Positions 43,367 through 53,012 of a stretch of 62,610 nt of DNA are shown here, one piece after another. The translations under genes and the position numbers were made by a program. The stretch spans positions 1 through 62,610 of the forward strand of contig NZ_JALLPO010000051.1 in assembly GCF_023276435.1 (NCBI RefSeq), read 5' to 3'. The stretch's first letter is position 1. Every line of letters starts with the position of its first letter. Below the pieces are notes generated by a model. The model did not search any database. It was given only the letters and a program-made list of their open reading frames with translations, and had not been told where the DNA came from. The stretch is from Sphaerisporangium perillae. GTDB taxonomy: Bacteria; Actinomycetota; Actinomycetes; Streptosporangiales; Streptosporangiaceae.

Positions 43367-43435
43367 GCGAAGGCCGGACGCCCGACGCCATCGAGAGGCC
43401 AGGCCTCACTTCCAACACCCACCGGGGGTGCGGCA
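43367..43435. repeat. Structured repeat, copy 2 of 3
   Basis: Same order of elements as copies 1 and 3: GCGAAGGCCGGACGCCCGA, a CGA/TCG inner hairpin, AGGCCT closing, CACTTCC, then a CACCC-ACCGG-GGGTG hairpin. It begins 434 bp after copy 1. The outer stem is interrupted by one mismatch here. GCGCAAGCGAGTT follows, matching the other copies' tails. Confidence 0.65.
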
Positions 43436-43565
43436 CAGCCCAATGTGCTCATGCGAGGTGGCCGCGCAAGCGAGTTCCATGAGGCAAGAGGTGGTCCAAG
43501 GGGTGGGGAGTCCATATCCGCCCGGACACCCGCACCCCCTCCCCCTGACTGCGTGGGATTGCCCA

Positions 43566-43581
43566 ACCCGTGCGCACGGGT
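43566..43581. repeat. 16-bp perfect palindrome
   Basis: ACCCGTGCGCACGGGT is fully self-complementary. It lies between repeat copies 2 and 3 and could be a dimeric protein's binding site. No gene start is near. Confidence 0.45.
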
Positions 43582-43664
43582 CCCGTAGGGCTGCCCCACG
43601 GCCATGGCTTAGCCGGGGGATACACCGACCCAGAGCGCCAGACGGAATGCGGTACCGAGCCGGG

Positions 43665-43688
43665 GCCCATCCGCGGGAACGGATGGGC
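43665..43688. terminator. Perfect 9-bp hairpin
   Basis: GCCCATCCG and CGGATGGGC enclose a 6-nt CGGGAA loop. It stands between repeat copies 2 and 3, about 220 bp downstream of the methylase stop on the minus strand, and may stop that transcript or be part of a structured RNA. No T tract follows. Confidence 0.45.
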
Positions 43689-43786
43689 GGTAAGTGAGAA
43701 CTATTAGATCGACGCCAGCACGTGTCCGTCAACTCACTTTGAGTAACAGGGGTGATCTTCACGCCACGCCGGACCGACGAGACGAG

Positions 43787-43857
43787 CGCAGAGGCCGGAC
43801 GCCCGATTCCATCGGGAGGCCCGGCCTCCACTTCCGGCACCCACCGGGGGTGCGGCA
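43787..43857. repeat. Structured repeat, copy 3 of 3
   Basis: The most regular copy: GAGGCCGG pairs with CCGGCCTC, enclosing a perfect CCCGAT-TCC-ATCGGG hairpin. GCACCC-ACCG-GGGGTGC forms a second hairpin after CACTTCCG. It begins 420 bp after copy 2 and ends about 45 bp short of the methylase stop codon. Differences from copy 2 fall mostly in loops or keep parts of the stems. Confidence 0.7.
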
Positions 43858-43902
43858 TGATCGAGGATGCCGCACCCTGCGTGACCGGGCAAACGGTTTT
43901 CG

Positions 43903-46900
43903 TCACGACGCGCTCTCGCCACCGGGTAGGACCCGCGCCTGCCAGCCGGACTGGCGCAGCCGCTCGGAGAAGACGGCATGCGCCTGGCGGTACTCGGCCT
44001 CCCGGTCGGCCTTGTAGAAGGGGGCGGTGTAGCCGTCGGGCACGGGGCCATCGATCTCGGGGTCGAGATGAACCATGAGCTGCTCGTAGTGGTCTTTGGT
44101 CTGGCCAGAACCGTAGGTGTTCCAGTTTTGCGCGACCTTTCGGCCACCGGCGTCGAAGTAGATCTCCTGCTCGTAGTCGAAGAGGATCGGGAATCGAGCG
44201 CGGTAGATCGCGACAAGTTGCTCGGCGGTCAGTCCCAGCCAGACCGCAACCAGCGCATCGATCTCGACGAGCGCGGCTCGCCGAGCCTGCTCGGCGCGGA
44301 GAGGGGTGTCCCGCTCCCATTCGGAGTCCACGTCTCCGAGCAACCTGAGCCCCGGCCATGCGACCGCCCACTCATCTGCCCGCCAAATGTCCTGGTATAG
44401 CTCGGACCACAGGTCTCTGTAAGCCTCGGTCAGGCAGTTGAGGCGCAGAGTACGAAGCAGCAGCATCTCCGCCATTGGATGGTCTGGCTCCGGCGCGGGA
44501 AGAATCTTCGCTTCCGATACTTCAAGATTTGCCCGAGACCCAATCCTTACCATGTAGTCTATCGGCAACCCCGCCCAAAATCCGGAAGTCAGCGCCGTCG
44601 ACCGATTACATGTGAGCGCCATGCTAAACACACCGTGAATATGTGCAGGTCCGGGCGGGAATAGCGCCGGAAAGAAGCTTCTTTCAGTGTCCGAAGGAAT
44701 CATTTTCCGCCATGCGACTCGGTAGAAATCGGTATATTTTTGGCCGTCCCAGTCGTCTTGGGCAGCCCGATAGGTCTCGACATCGGTGGCGCGACGATAG
44801 TTCGTGCCGGGGACCGCGTCCACCGGGAGCAAAGTGAGATCCTGCGGTCTGGCTCCGGTACCGGTGTCAGGCGGCTGCTTAAAAAAGGGTGTCGCCACCG
44901 AGAACTGCGGCCCCTTCAGAACAACCTCGCTCCAGTCCCTTGGCTCACTGACCTCCCAGCGAATCAGTCCTTCTTCCTTTGCACCTTTCTCGTGATAACC
45001 ACCACTTATCTTCGGCCCGAGTCGGCCAAGACGGTGTTGGACACTACCTAGCGCAACGATTGCTTCTTGTTCCTCTGAAGTAACGGGATACAGAAGCCTG
45101 GTCTGCTCGACGGGGAGATCTACGTCTCCAGTAATAGACCGCCAAGTCTCGAGGATTGGTTTTTCCACCCGAACGACCCGGGCGGCATGAGGGCGGATAT
45201 CCCAGTCGCCTTGATAACGGACGCCGGGCACTGCTCCATCGCCAGAACTCACGCTTGCCAGCAACAGCGACCCCGTGAGTGTGCCCGTATGGAACAACCA
45301 GCTTAGATGGGAGAAATCGATTTGTTGAGGCCGGCCGTAGATATGCAATCCAAAGTGACTACTCCTGTTGACCGGCGGCGGGAAGAAGCGATTCCCGGCG
45401 TTGACAAAGTCAGCATGAACTCGTAGCCGGGCATAGGAGGCAGCGCGAAGACGTCTTTCCCTATCTCCGATGAAATGCGTGTCCGGGTGGAGCAGACCGG
45501 CAGCCCCCCTCGCTCCGATATTTCCCCAAGCTCGAATCATGAAAGCCCGATAGAGATCGGGTTGCGTCCCAACCAGTAGCTCATAGGTCGCCGATGAACC
45601 GAAGAAGGCAGCCATGCCCGCCGGAGAGGAAAGCTCTGCGATGAAGACCCTCCGTGCCGTCTCCGCACCGAGCATCGTGACTCTGCGCTTTCGCCACTCC
45701 GCGACCGACGGCTTGTCCGCGAGTTTGAACCACGGCTCAAGCTCGGCGAGAACAGCACCTTCGTCCCAGGTGGGGCGGACCCAGGGAGGATTGCCGACCT
45801 GGAGGTCGAAGCCGCCCCGTTTCAAGACCTGGGCGAACTGGAGCTCCCAGTGGAAGAAGCCCTGCTGATCGGCCATGTCGCGTACTGCGCCCAACCAGGG
45901 GAAACGCTCGTCGAGCTTGAACTCCGAGTCCATGGCCATCCATGACTGCAACTCGTCCTCGTAGACCTCCAGGTCAGCCAGCGACGCGAAGCTTGCAACC
46001 AGGGAGTCCTCGGGGATGTCAGCACGACCGAGCACGGCCTCGGCGAAGTCGAGCCAGTCGTCTAGGGTCGCCAGTGGGATCGTCTCGCGCAGCGGCTCCA
46101 GGGTAGGGCGAGGCTTGCGGATCGCAGGCTTGGCCAGGCCACCGGCCTTGGCGGTGTTCGCATCCAGGGCGTAGTCGGCGAGGTCGAGTTGCTTGTCGCC
46201 GATGCTGAACAGGGATTCAGTGACGTAGACCTGTCCGAAGCCGATCGACTCCTCGATCGCCTTGGTAGTCTCGGCCGGCGTGTCCTCCTGCTTGGTGACC
46301 TGCACCACGACAGGCGATACACTGCCTGATCCGTAGTTAGTCGCTGTTTCTGCGGCGAGTCCTGCGTAGAGCTCGTCGGAGCCGTCGAGCAGGCCAGCCT
46401 TGTCGAGCGGCCAGAACCACAAGGCGCACCAGGCGTCCATGACCTTCTTCAGCCGCCAGTACGGCGTGCCCGGCGCGGTCAGGTCGTCGTAGACCTTCTC
46501 CTTAGGAACGGCGTTCTCCGGCTGCTCGATCCAGTCGGCGCCCCAGACGTGGATCCTGCGGCTGATCTCGCGTTCGGAGATGGTCAGCCGCTGCTGGACC
46601 AGGTCCCACAGGTATTCAGCTCGCCCGGACAGGGCCTGGAGGCGCTGGAGCTGGGTGAGCTTATGGCCTTGCTTCTTCTTGTCGGAGACGTTCTTGTGGA
46701 TCTGCTTCCGCCAAGTCGCCAGCTTCTTGGCCTGTTCGGGGGCGAGTTCCCTGGCTTCCTTGGCTCCGGCGACCGCGCCCCAGCCCTCGGCGGGGAGCAG
46801 GAAGTGGTGGACCTTGCCGGAGGGCAGCTCGCCGGCGGAGAACGGCAGGTCCTCAGGGGCCTCCTTCAGCCAGGAGCCCTTGGTGAGCTGCGCCGTGCCG

Positions 46901-48987
46901 TACACCCGGCGGCCCGCGCCGATGAGTGAATTACCCCGCCGCAGGTGAAGGCCGAACCAGGGGGCCTGCAATCCCGGGTGCATGACATTGAGCCATACCG
47001 AGACCTCGGCCAGCTCGATGGCGGTCTCGTTGAGGTCGACGCCATAGGAGTTGTGCAACGCGACGTACGCCTTGACCTTCTGCAGCTCCTCCTCGTACGC
47101 CTCAGGGTCGATCGAGACGCCCAGCTCCTGCTGGCGGCGCTTGAGGTACTCGGCGGCGACCTGGTTGATCGCCTCGTTGAGGAAGGCGCCGGAGCCCAAG
47201 GCAGGCTCGCAGATCGTCCACTCCAGGATCTCCCGCGCCGGGGTGACCGTCTCGTCCTGGTCGAGGCGGTGCTGGAGCGCGAGCTGGACGGTGACCTGGG
47301 TCAGCGACTCGGGCGTGTAGTAGGACGCACTGGTCTCCCGGTCGCGGCCGGCCAGGCGGTAGACGAAGGAGCCTTCGCGGTAGCGGACGTACTCGCCGGT
47401 CTTGTGGCCGTCCTCGTCGACGGCGGGCACGAAGACCTCGGACGGGTAGTCGTCGACCTTGGAGGCCGGGATCATCCAGGAGCCGCCGGAGGGGTCGCCG
47501 CCCTTGGCGACCTCGTACAGCTCCTCGGTGGCGATGAACCCGGTGTAGGACATCAGGCCCTCGTACACCGCGCCGAGCTGGTTGATGCCGAGCTGCGCGT
47601 AGGAGATGAACCCGCCGCGCTCCTTGCGGCGCCCCTTGGTGAGCATGAGCTTGCGCAGCACCTTGTACAGCGTCTCGTTGCGCAGCCGGGTGTCGATCCT
47701 CGGTGCGTCCGGGTCGTCCTCGTCGAGCGAGATGGCGTTACGGCCGATGAGCTTGATGGCCTTCGGCTCGAACAGGTCGGAGCGGAGGGGTTCGAAGCGC
47801 AGGCCCTCGCCTTCGGAGGTCTCGGAGGTCTCCTCCCCCGTGCGGGGCCGGTGGCCGCCGTTGACCATGCGGAACAGCAGGTCGAGGGACTCGTACAGGT
47901 GGAAGGAGTTGCGCGCCTCCTCGCCGGACAGGTCACGTACGACCAGGTCGCCGAGGCGGGCGAGGCTGTAGCCCTTGGTGTAGTCCTCGTCGTCGGTAGG
48001 CAGGATACCGAGCTCCGGGCGGGCCTCGGCGTACAGCAGGAACAGGATCCGGTACAGGTAGCGCAGCGCCTCGCGGCCCAGCTCCTTGGCCAGCGCGCCG
48101 GGCTCCATGACTTCCTCGGGCCGCACGTCATGGGCGCGGATGCGGCCGAGCACCTCGTTGGCGATCAGCTCGACGGACTCCTTGAGGCCGTCGCGCAGCT
48201 CCTTGGAGACCCCGACGGCGTGGTTGCGGGAGTTGGCGAGCAGGTCGGCGAGCGGCTCGGAGCCGCCCTCCTCCGGGGGAAGCAGGGAGTCGGCGCCGAA
48301 CAGAGCGGCGATGGTCTCCAGTTCCGCCGGGTTGTTGCGGCCCAGCGCGACGTCGAGGCTGACCGCGAGGTATCGACCCTCACCCCAAGTGGCGCGGTCG
48401 GCGAGTATGACCACGCCACCGGCGAGGAGGAGCACGTAGCGCGGCGGGTCGTCGGTGGCCAGCAGCCAGGAGGCCAGCTTGACGCCGGACGTGATCTGCT
48501 CGCGGTTGTCGAGCTGGACCGGGGCCAGAAGCCGACCGGACAGGTCGTCGTCGAGGGCGGCGTCCACGTCCGCGGCCCAGCCGCACTCGATGGCGACCAG
48601 GTGCTGGTCGGCGTAGGCGACCTGGACCAGGTACTCCTTACCTCCCCGTTCGATGGCCAGCTCGCGCGGCTGCGGGTCGAAGCCGAGGGCGCGCAGCACG
48701 TCGCCGTGCAGCTCACCCAGCTCCTTGCGCAGCTCGTCCTGCTCATCGGGGGTGAGCTGGTCGCCCTCGCGCAGCCGGGCGTCGAGGTCGGCGAAGAACG
48801 GCCGGTCGGCGAAGTACGGCTTGCCCAGCGCCCTCAGCCCCTTGCGTGGCGTCGTGCGACCGGCCTTCTCCTGCTCGGTCCACCGGGCGAGCAGGCCGTC
48901 CTTCTTCTTGAGGTCCTTGGGCAGTACCTCGGCCAGGTAGTGGGCCGAGAAGTAGTCGCCGCGGTTGACCAGCGAGTCGAAGCTCAT
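43903..48987 (-). CDS. Eco57I-type DNA methylase (DrmMI/PglX-like), 1694 residues
   Basis: A very large methylase. SAM motif I reads ICEPALGSGAFLNEAI (near 590) and the catalytic motif IV QVGNPPWVRP (near 1067), an NPPW as in N6-adenine methylases of the Eco57I group. The text SASYYTPESLTQVTVQLAL just before motif I is also typical. The N-terminal ~550 residues include IECGWAADVDAALDDDL and REALRYLYRILFLLYAEAR, shared with PglX-like proteins; about 600 residues follow the core and probably read the target. Its ATG overlaps the SNF2 helicase stop (ATGA). In DISARM class 1 and BREX such enzymes mark self DNA. Length exceeds most PglX/DrmMI proteins. Confidence 0.85.
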   Translation of the reverse strand: MSFDSLVNRGDYFSAHYLAEVLPKDLKKKDGLLARWTEQEKAGRTTPRKGLRALGKPYFADRPFFADLDARLREGDQLTPDEQDELRKELGELHGDVLRALGFDPQPRELAIERGGKEYLVQVAYADQHLVAIECGWAADVDAALDDDLSGRLLAPVQLDNREQITSGVKLASWLLATDDPPRYVLLLAGGVVILADRATWGEGRYLAVSLDVALGRNNPAELETIAALFGADSLLPPEEGGSEPLADLLANSRNHAVGVSKELRDGLKESVELIANEVLGRIRAHDVRPEEVMEPGALAKELGREALRYLYRILFLLYAEARPELGILPTDDEDYTKGYSLARLGDLVVRDLSGEEARNSFHLYESLDLLFRMVNGGHRPRTGEETSETSEGEGLRFEPLRSDLFEPKAIKLIGRNAISLDEDDPDAPRIDTRLRNETLYKVLRKLMLTKGRRKERGGFISYAQLGINQLGAVYEGLMSYTGFIATEELYEVAKGGDPSGGSWMIPASKVDDYPSEVFVPAVDEDGHKTGEYVRYREGSFVYRLAGRDRETSASYYTPESLTQVTVQLALQHRLDQDETVTPAREILEWTICEPALGSGAFLNEAINQVAAEYLKRRQQELGVSIDPEAYEEELQKVKAYVALHNSYGVDLNETAIELAEVSVWLNVMHPGLQAPWFGLHLRRGNSLIGAGRRVYGTAQLTKGSWLKEAPEDLPFSAGELPSGKVHHFLLPAEGWGAVAGAKEARELAPEQAKKLATWRKQIHKNVSDKKKQGHKLTQLQRLQALSGRAEYLWDLVQQRLTISEREISRRIHVWGADWIEQPENAVPKEKVYDDLTAPGTPYWRLKKVMDAWCALWFWPLDKAGLLDGSDELYAGLAAETATNYGSGSVSPVVVQVTKQEDTPAETTKAIEESIGFGQVYVTESLFSIGDKQLDLADYALDANTAKAGGLAKPAIRKPRPTLEPLRETIPLATLDDWLDFAEAVLGRADIPEDSLVASFASLADLEVYEDELQSWMAMDSEFKLDERFPWLGAVRDMADQQGFFHWELQFAQVLKRGGFDLQVGNPPWVRPTWDEGAVLAELEPWFKLADKPSVAEWRKRRVTMLGAETARRVFIAELSSPAGMAAFFGSSATYELLVGTQPDLYRAFMIRAWGNIGARGAAGLLHPDTHFIGDRERRLRAASYARLRVHADFVNAGNRFFPPPVNRSSHFGLHIYGRPQQIDFSHLSWLFHTGTLTGSLLLASVSSGDGAVPGVRYQGDWDIRPHAARVVRVEKPILETWRSITGDVDLPVEQTRLLYPVTSEEQEAIVALGSVQHRLGRLGPKISGGYHEKGAKEEGLIRWEVSEPRDWSEVVLKGPQFSVATPFFKQPPDTGTGARPQDLTLLPVDAVPGTNYRRATDVETYRAAQDDWDGQKYTDFYRVAWRKMIPSDTERSFFPALFPPGPAHIHGVFSMALTCNRSTALTSGFWAGLPIDYMVRIGSRANLEVSEAKILPAPEPDHPMAEMLLLRTLRLNCLTEAYRDLWSELYQDIWRADEWAVAWPGLRLLGDVDSEWERDTPLRAEQARRAALVEIDALVAVWLGLTAEQLVAIYRARFPILFDYEQEIYFDAGGRKVAQNWNTYGSGQTKDHYEQLMVHLDPEIDGPVPDGYTAPFYKADREAEYRQAHAVFSERLRQSGWQARVLPGGESAS

Positions 48988-51752
48988 CGGTGCCCATCCT
49001 GAGGAACGAGTACGGCGAGGACCCGCAGCAGCGGCTCACCCGTGATCTTGAGGGAGTCGAGCAGGCGCTGCTGCCGCTCGACGGTCTCGTGGACGAGTCG
49101 CTCCTTGCGCCCGCGCTGCGAGATGTGCACCCCGTCGAGGGTGAGCTGCTGCCACTCCATGAGCCGCCTCTGGTAGCTGTCGAGCGGCTCGACGACCTGC
49201 GCCTCGTACGCCGCGCGCCGGCTCTCCAGGTGCACCTGGGCTGTCGCGACCACCTCCGCGACCTGATCTTGCAACGACTGGAGATCGAGCCGACGGCCCG
49301 TATTGATCATTTGAGGGCCGACGCCGGCCTTGGTGAGGACCTCGGTCATCACCTGAGGGAGCACGCCGTCGGCGGTCACGGCCATCCACTCGACCACAGT
49401 CGGCTGCCCGAGACGGTTGGAGTAGATGCCCTGGATGAGGAAAGTCGGTTCGTCAACCTGAGCCGTGATGACCGGCGCCTTCTGGCGGCCGAGCCGGACC
49501 AGCACCTTGTCGGTCACCCAGTCGACCATCGGGTGCAGGTCGGACAGGTAGGCGATCTCCGGCCACATCGTCTCGGTCTTGCGCGCCTCAGCGAGCTTCC
49601 GCTGGGCGAGGTCACGGTCGAAGGTGACCTTCATCCGCTTGCGCACATCGCGGGTGCGCAGGTAGTCGGCAGGCAGCACGGAGAGCCGGTGAACCAGGTC
49701 CCTGGGGGGTTCGAAGGCGAGCATCTGCCCGTCGTCCTCAAGGTCCTCGAGCAGCTTCAGCGTGTCGACGGCCTCCTTGACGAACGCCTCGGAGCCGGCG
49801 AAGAGCTTGGGCACGTCCGCGCGGAGGGGGTCGGGGTTGACCGGGTCGGCGCCCACGGAGCCCAGCAGGTCGGCGAGGAAGTCCTCGACCGGGCGGTCCT
49901 CGATGGACTGCTCCACGGTCTTGCCGTCAAGGAGGTCCTGGATCAGGCGGCGTTCCTCACGCTCGGCGCGGTACTCGCCGGTGACGGCCTCGGCGGTGCC
50001 GAGGGTGCGGTGCGCGGTCGCCTCCTTCTCCAGGAGCTTCTCGGCGACGGTCCGGTCGTCCTTGGCGCCCTCGACGCCGGAAGTGAGGATGAGCGCCTTG
50101 AACTGCGGCTGCCGGGTCTGGCCGTAGCGGTCGATGCGGCCGTTGCGCTGTTCGATGCGGATCAGGCTCCACGGCACGTCGTAGTGGATCAGGTGGTTGC
50201 ACTGCCGATGCAGGTTGACGCCCTCCGAGGTCACGTCAGTGGTGACCAGCAGGCGGACAGGGCTGTCGGAGAGCCCGAACCGTTCGATGATCTCCTGCTG
50301 CTGCTGGTCGGACATGCCGTTGCCAAGCATCATGTCGACCGCGCCCTTGCCGGTCAGCCCTAGTCGCTTGGGCAGGACCTCGGCGAGCCACCTGACGGTC
50401 TCGACGCTCTCGGAGAAGACCACGGCACGGGTGGCGCTACGTGGTCCCACGCCGATCGACTGCAGCTCCCGGACCAGCGCGGTGAGCTTGGCGGAGTCGT
50501 CATCGGTGATCTGCGCGGCCAGCCCCTGGAGGGTCTTCAGCGCGTCGATCTCGCGGGTCTCCTCGGCGTTCCTCAGCCGGTTGGCGACCGATTTGGCGAG
50601 CGCCTTGTGCGAGGAGAGGAACGCCTTGAGCAGCGTGTAGGGGAAGAGGCGGTTCTTGCTGCCGACGACGGGACCGCCGGTGCGCTCGTCGCCGGCGAGC
50701 CAGACCTGGGTGAGCTCCTCGAAGATCTTCTCCTCGGTGGGGCTGGCCGCGCACCTTACCGGGACGGACGGACCCCGGTCGGGCCACTTGCCGCCCATCT
50801 GGTCGCGCACCTCATGGTCGATCTTCGTGCGGCGGATGTAGAGGTGGTCGATGTCCTTGGCCGCGTAGCGGGTGTCGTCGACGATCGCGGCCGGGTCGAG
50901 CATGCGGATCAGCTCGGCGAACGACTGGCTGTTGCCGTTGTGCGGGGTGGCACTGGCGAGCAGCAGGGCGTCGGTGCGGCGGGCCAGCAGCTTGGCGAGC
51001 TTGTTGCGCAGGCTGGTCTCGCCGATCAGGTTGTGGGACTCGTCGATGACGACCGCGTCCCAGTCCATCTTCTCCAGGTGCTGGCCGTACCTGCCCTCGT
51101 TCTTGAGAGTGTCGACGGAGACGATGATCCGCTTGTAGTAGGTGAACGGGTTGCGACCTGCCGGGATCTCCCGCTGGATGCGCTCGATGCCGACCGAGTC
51201 GAGGCGGATCAGCGGGATGGCGAACCGGGTCCACAGCTCGTGCTGGAACTGCTCCAGCACCTGCTGCGGGGTGACGACGAGGATGCGCTCGCCGCGGCCG
51301 CGCCGGATCAGCTCGGCCAGAATGAGCCCGATCTCCAGCGTCTTGCCGAGACCGACGACGTCGGCGATGAGGATGCGCGGGCGCAAACCCTTCAGCGCCA
51401 GCTCGGCGGGGCGCTGCTGGTAGGGCAGCGGGTCGAGCAGGAACCGGTCGGCGAGCGCGAGGCCCTTCTCCGTCTGCGGCAGCGGCGTCCTGCGCAGGAC
51501 CGCTTCGAGGAAGAGCCGGCTCTGGGCGAACCGCGGGGTCACGTCCTGCTCCAGGACGGTCTCCTCGGGCCTCAGCAGACTGACCTCCTCCAGCTTGGTG
51601 AAGAAGACCGCCTCCTCATCACGGACGAACTCCGACGCACCGACCGCTGTGATCTTGTAGCCGTCGTAGGTGGTCGGCGCGCAGGTCCGGACGATCCACT
51701 CGGCGTCCCGAACCTCGATGCGGGCGCCGGGCGGGTAGGACGTCTCGGCCAC
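48984..51752 (-). CDS. SNF2-family helicase (DrmD-like)
   Basis: A 922-residue SF2 ATPase. Motifs: ILIADVVGLGKTLEIGLIL (Walker A near 134), AVVIDESHNLIG (DESH box), LLASATPHNG, VTSEGVNLHRQCNHLIHYD and the motif VI RIEQRNGRIDRYGQT. The C-terminal ~300 residues are helical and unassigned. GTG 51752 is preferred over ATG 51776, because AGGAG precedes it directly behind the kinase stop, while the ATG lies inside the kinase gene. The gene is coupled to the methylase by ATGA. A SNF2 helicase before a large methylase is the signature start of class 1 DISARM (drmD, drmMI). Confidence 0.85.
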   Translation of the reverse strand: MAETSYPPGARIEVRDAEWIVRTCAPTTYDGYKITAVGASEFVRDEEAVFFTKLEEVSLLRPEETVLEQDVTPRFAQSRLFLEAVLRRTPLPQTEKGLALADRFLLDPLPYQQRPAELALKGLRPRILIADVVGLGKTLEIGLILAELIRRGRGERILVVTPQQVLEQFQHELWTRFAIPLIRLDSVGIERIQREIPAGRNPFTYYKRIIVSVDTLKNEGRYGQHLEKMDWDAVVIDESHNLIGETSLRNKLAKLLARRTDALLLASATPHNGNSQSFAELIRMLDPAAIVDDTRYAAKDIDHLYIRRTKIDHEVRDQMGGKWPDRGPSVPVRCAASPTEEKIFEELTQVWLAGDERTGGPVVGSKNRLFPYTLLKAFLSSHKALAKSVANRLRNAEETREIDALKTLQGLAAQITDDDSAKLTALVRELQSIGVGPRSATRAVVFSESVETVRWLAEVLPKRLGLTGKGAVDMMLGNGMSDQQQQEIIERFGLSDSPVRLLVTTDVTSEGVNLHRQCNHLIHYDVPWSLIRIEQRNGRIDRYGQTRQPQFKALILTSGVEGAKDDRTVAEKLLEKEATAHRTLGTAEAVTGEYRAEREERRLIQDLLDGKTVEQSIEDRPVEDFLADLLGSVGADPVNPDPLRADVPKLFAGSEAFVKEAVDTLKLLEDLEDDGQMLAFEPPRDLVHRLSVLPADYLRTRDVRKRMKVTFDRDLAQRKLAEARKTETMWPEIAYLSDLHPMVDWVTDKVLVRLGRQKAPVITAQVDEPTFLIQGIYSNRLGQPTVVEWMAVTADGVLPQVMTEVLTKAGVGPQMINTGRRLDLQSLQDQVAEVVATAQVHLESRRAAYEAQVVEPLDSYQRRLMEWQQLTLDGVHISQRGRKERLVHETVERQQRLLDSLKITGEPLLRVLAVLVPQDGHR

Positions 51753-51762
51753 GGTTCTCCTC

Positions 51763-52788
51763 TTAGAAGCGGGCATTGGCAGCGTAGGAGCCGCGGAGGC
51801 GGTCGGCGAGCCGGGCTACCACCGAGCCCGGCACCACGACTTGGGACAGGTCGCGCGGTCGAGGCCGGGGAAGCGGTTCGATATCCACCGGGTCGTCCTC
51901 GCGCTCGACGTAGGTGGCCACGGCGAGCCGGCGGATGGCCACCGGAAGGGTAGTCCCTCCCCTGGTCGCCAGTTCCTCCAGCCTGTCGAACGCCTCTGCC
52001 ACGGTGGGGCGCGCCGCGGGATCCTGGGCGAGCATCGCGGAGATCAGCGGCACGAACTCCTCCGGAAGCCCGTCCAAGTTCGGCGCCACGTCGGAACTGA
52101 CGATCTTCATGAAAAGTGCCGCGACGGTCGCGCCGTCATAGGGGTAGTGCTTCGTCAGCGCGTACATCAGGGTCGCGCCGAGGGAGTAGACGTCGGTCGC
52201 GGCGGTGAGCTGTTTGGGCGTGTTGGCCTGCTCCGGCGACATGCAGGCCGGCGTCCCCAGCGTGGACTGGGTCGTCGTCAGATCGGTGGGGCCGTCGGCG
52301 AAGGCGACCAGGCCAAGGTCGATGACCTTCGGGCCCTCCCGGCCGAGCAGGATGTTGCCCGGTTTGAGGTCGCGGTGCAGCAGGCCCATCCGATGGATGT
52401 CCTTGAGCGCGTCGGCGATCAGTGCTCCGAGGGTGGCGACGTTCTCCGGGCTCAACGGGCCGCGCGTCTCGACGAACTCCTTCAGGCTGAGGCCGCGGAC
52501 ATACTCCACCGCGAGCCAGGGCCGATCCTCGTCGTCGCCGGAGGCGTCGACCAGTGCGGCGACATGGGGACCTTGCACCGCTCTGAGGGCATCGGTCTCG
52601 CGGGCGAAGCGAGAACGAACCTCCGCCCGGCTGACCAGGTCCTCGCGGATGACCTTGACGGCGACCGGCTCGTAGGTCTCGGTCACCCCGTAAAAGACCC
52701 GCCCCATGCCTCCACTGCCGAGCCGCCCGCGCAGCATTATGTCGCCGATCTGCTTGGGATCGGAGCGGTCCAAAGCGTCCACGCCCAC
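51763..52788 (-). CDS. Ser/Thr protein kinase heading the minus-strand defence operon
   Basis: A 341-residue soluble Hanks-type kinase: RLGSGGMGRVFYG, ATP-binding Lys in VAVKVI, LLHRDLKPGNILL, and KVIDLGLVAF, where DLG replaces the common DFG, then CMSPEQAN. After the kinase domain come ~70 residues with a proline-rich stretch (DIEPLPRPRPRDL). GTG 52788 or GTG 52782 may start; GAGGTAGGTG precedes them. It is the first gene of the block and, being transcribed divergently from the second defence operon, is well placed to regulate both (inference). PglW in phage growth limitation is the nearest functional analogy. Confidence 0.83.
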   Translation of the reverse strand: MGVDALDRSDPKQIGDIMLRGRLGSGGMGRVFYGVTETYEPVAVKVIREDLVSRAEVRSRFARETDALRAVQGPHVAALVDASGDDEDRPWLAVEYVRGLSLKEFVETRGPLSPENVATLGALIADALKDIHRMGLLHRDLKPGNILLGREGPKVIDLGLVAFADGPTDLTTTQSTLGTPACMSPEQANTPKQLTAATDVYSLGATLMYALTKHYPYDGATVAALFMKIVSSDVAPNLDGLPEEFVPLISAMLAQDPAARPTVAEAFDRLEELATRGGTTLPVAIRRLAVATYVEREDDPVDIEPLPRPRPRDLSQVVVPGSVVARLADRLRGSYAANARF

Positions 52789-53012
52789 CTACCTCGCCGG
52801 CGACATCGGAGAACGACACATCACGACCGGCCAGGATATGGGGCCATTTCGTGAGTGCCAGGGCTCACCTAAGAGACATCGCTCCGCACATCCACACTGA
52901 TCGCCCCCCGGACAGTAGTGGATACCGGCGGACGTGTCTACAGGCTTGTACCTGTGTACTGATTTCACTGACTATCACTGGTATGGTCGGCTTTGTTGCA
53001 GATGGTGCGGGA

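Noticed and set aside
42932..43857. CRISPR array
   Set aside because: Only three degenerate ~70-bp units at ~425-bp spacing, no short spacers and no cas genes.
42932..43857. Retron msr/msd
   Set aside because: Hairpins are suggestive, but no reverse transcriptase is encoded in the window.
43406..44371. A 321-residue frame across the repeat region
   Set aside because: Repeats give the recurring start MPHPRWV in different frames, but the sequences between them are not protein-like; structure at the nucleic-acid level explains the repeats better.
46945..49002. A 685-residue plus-strand frame opposite the methylase
   Set aside because: Antisense shadow without motifs.
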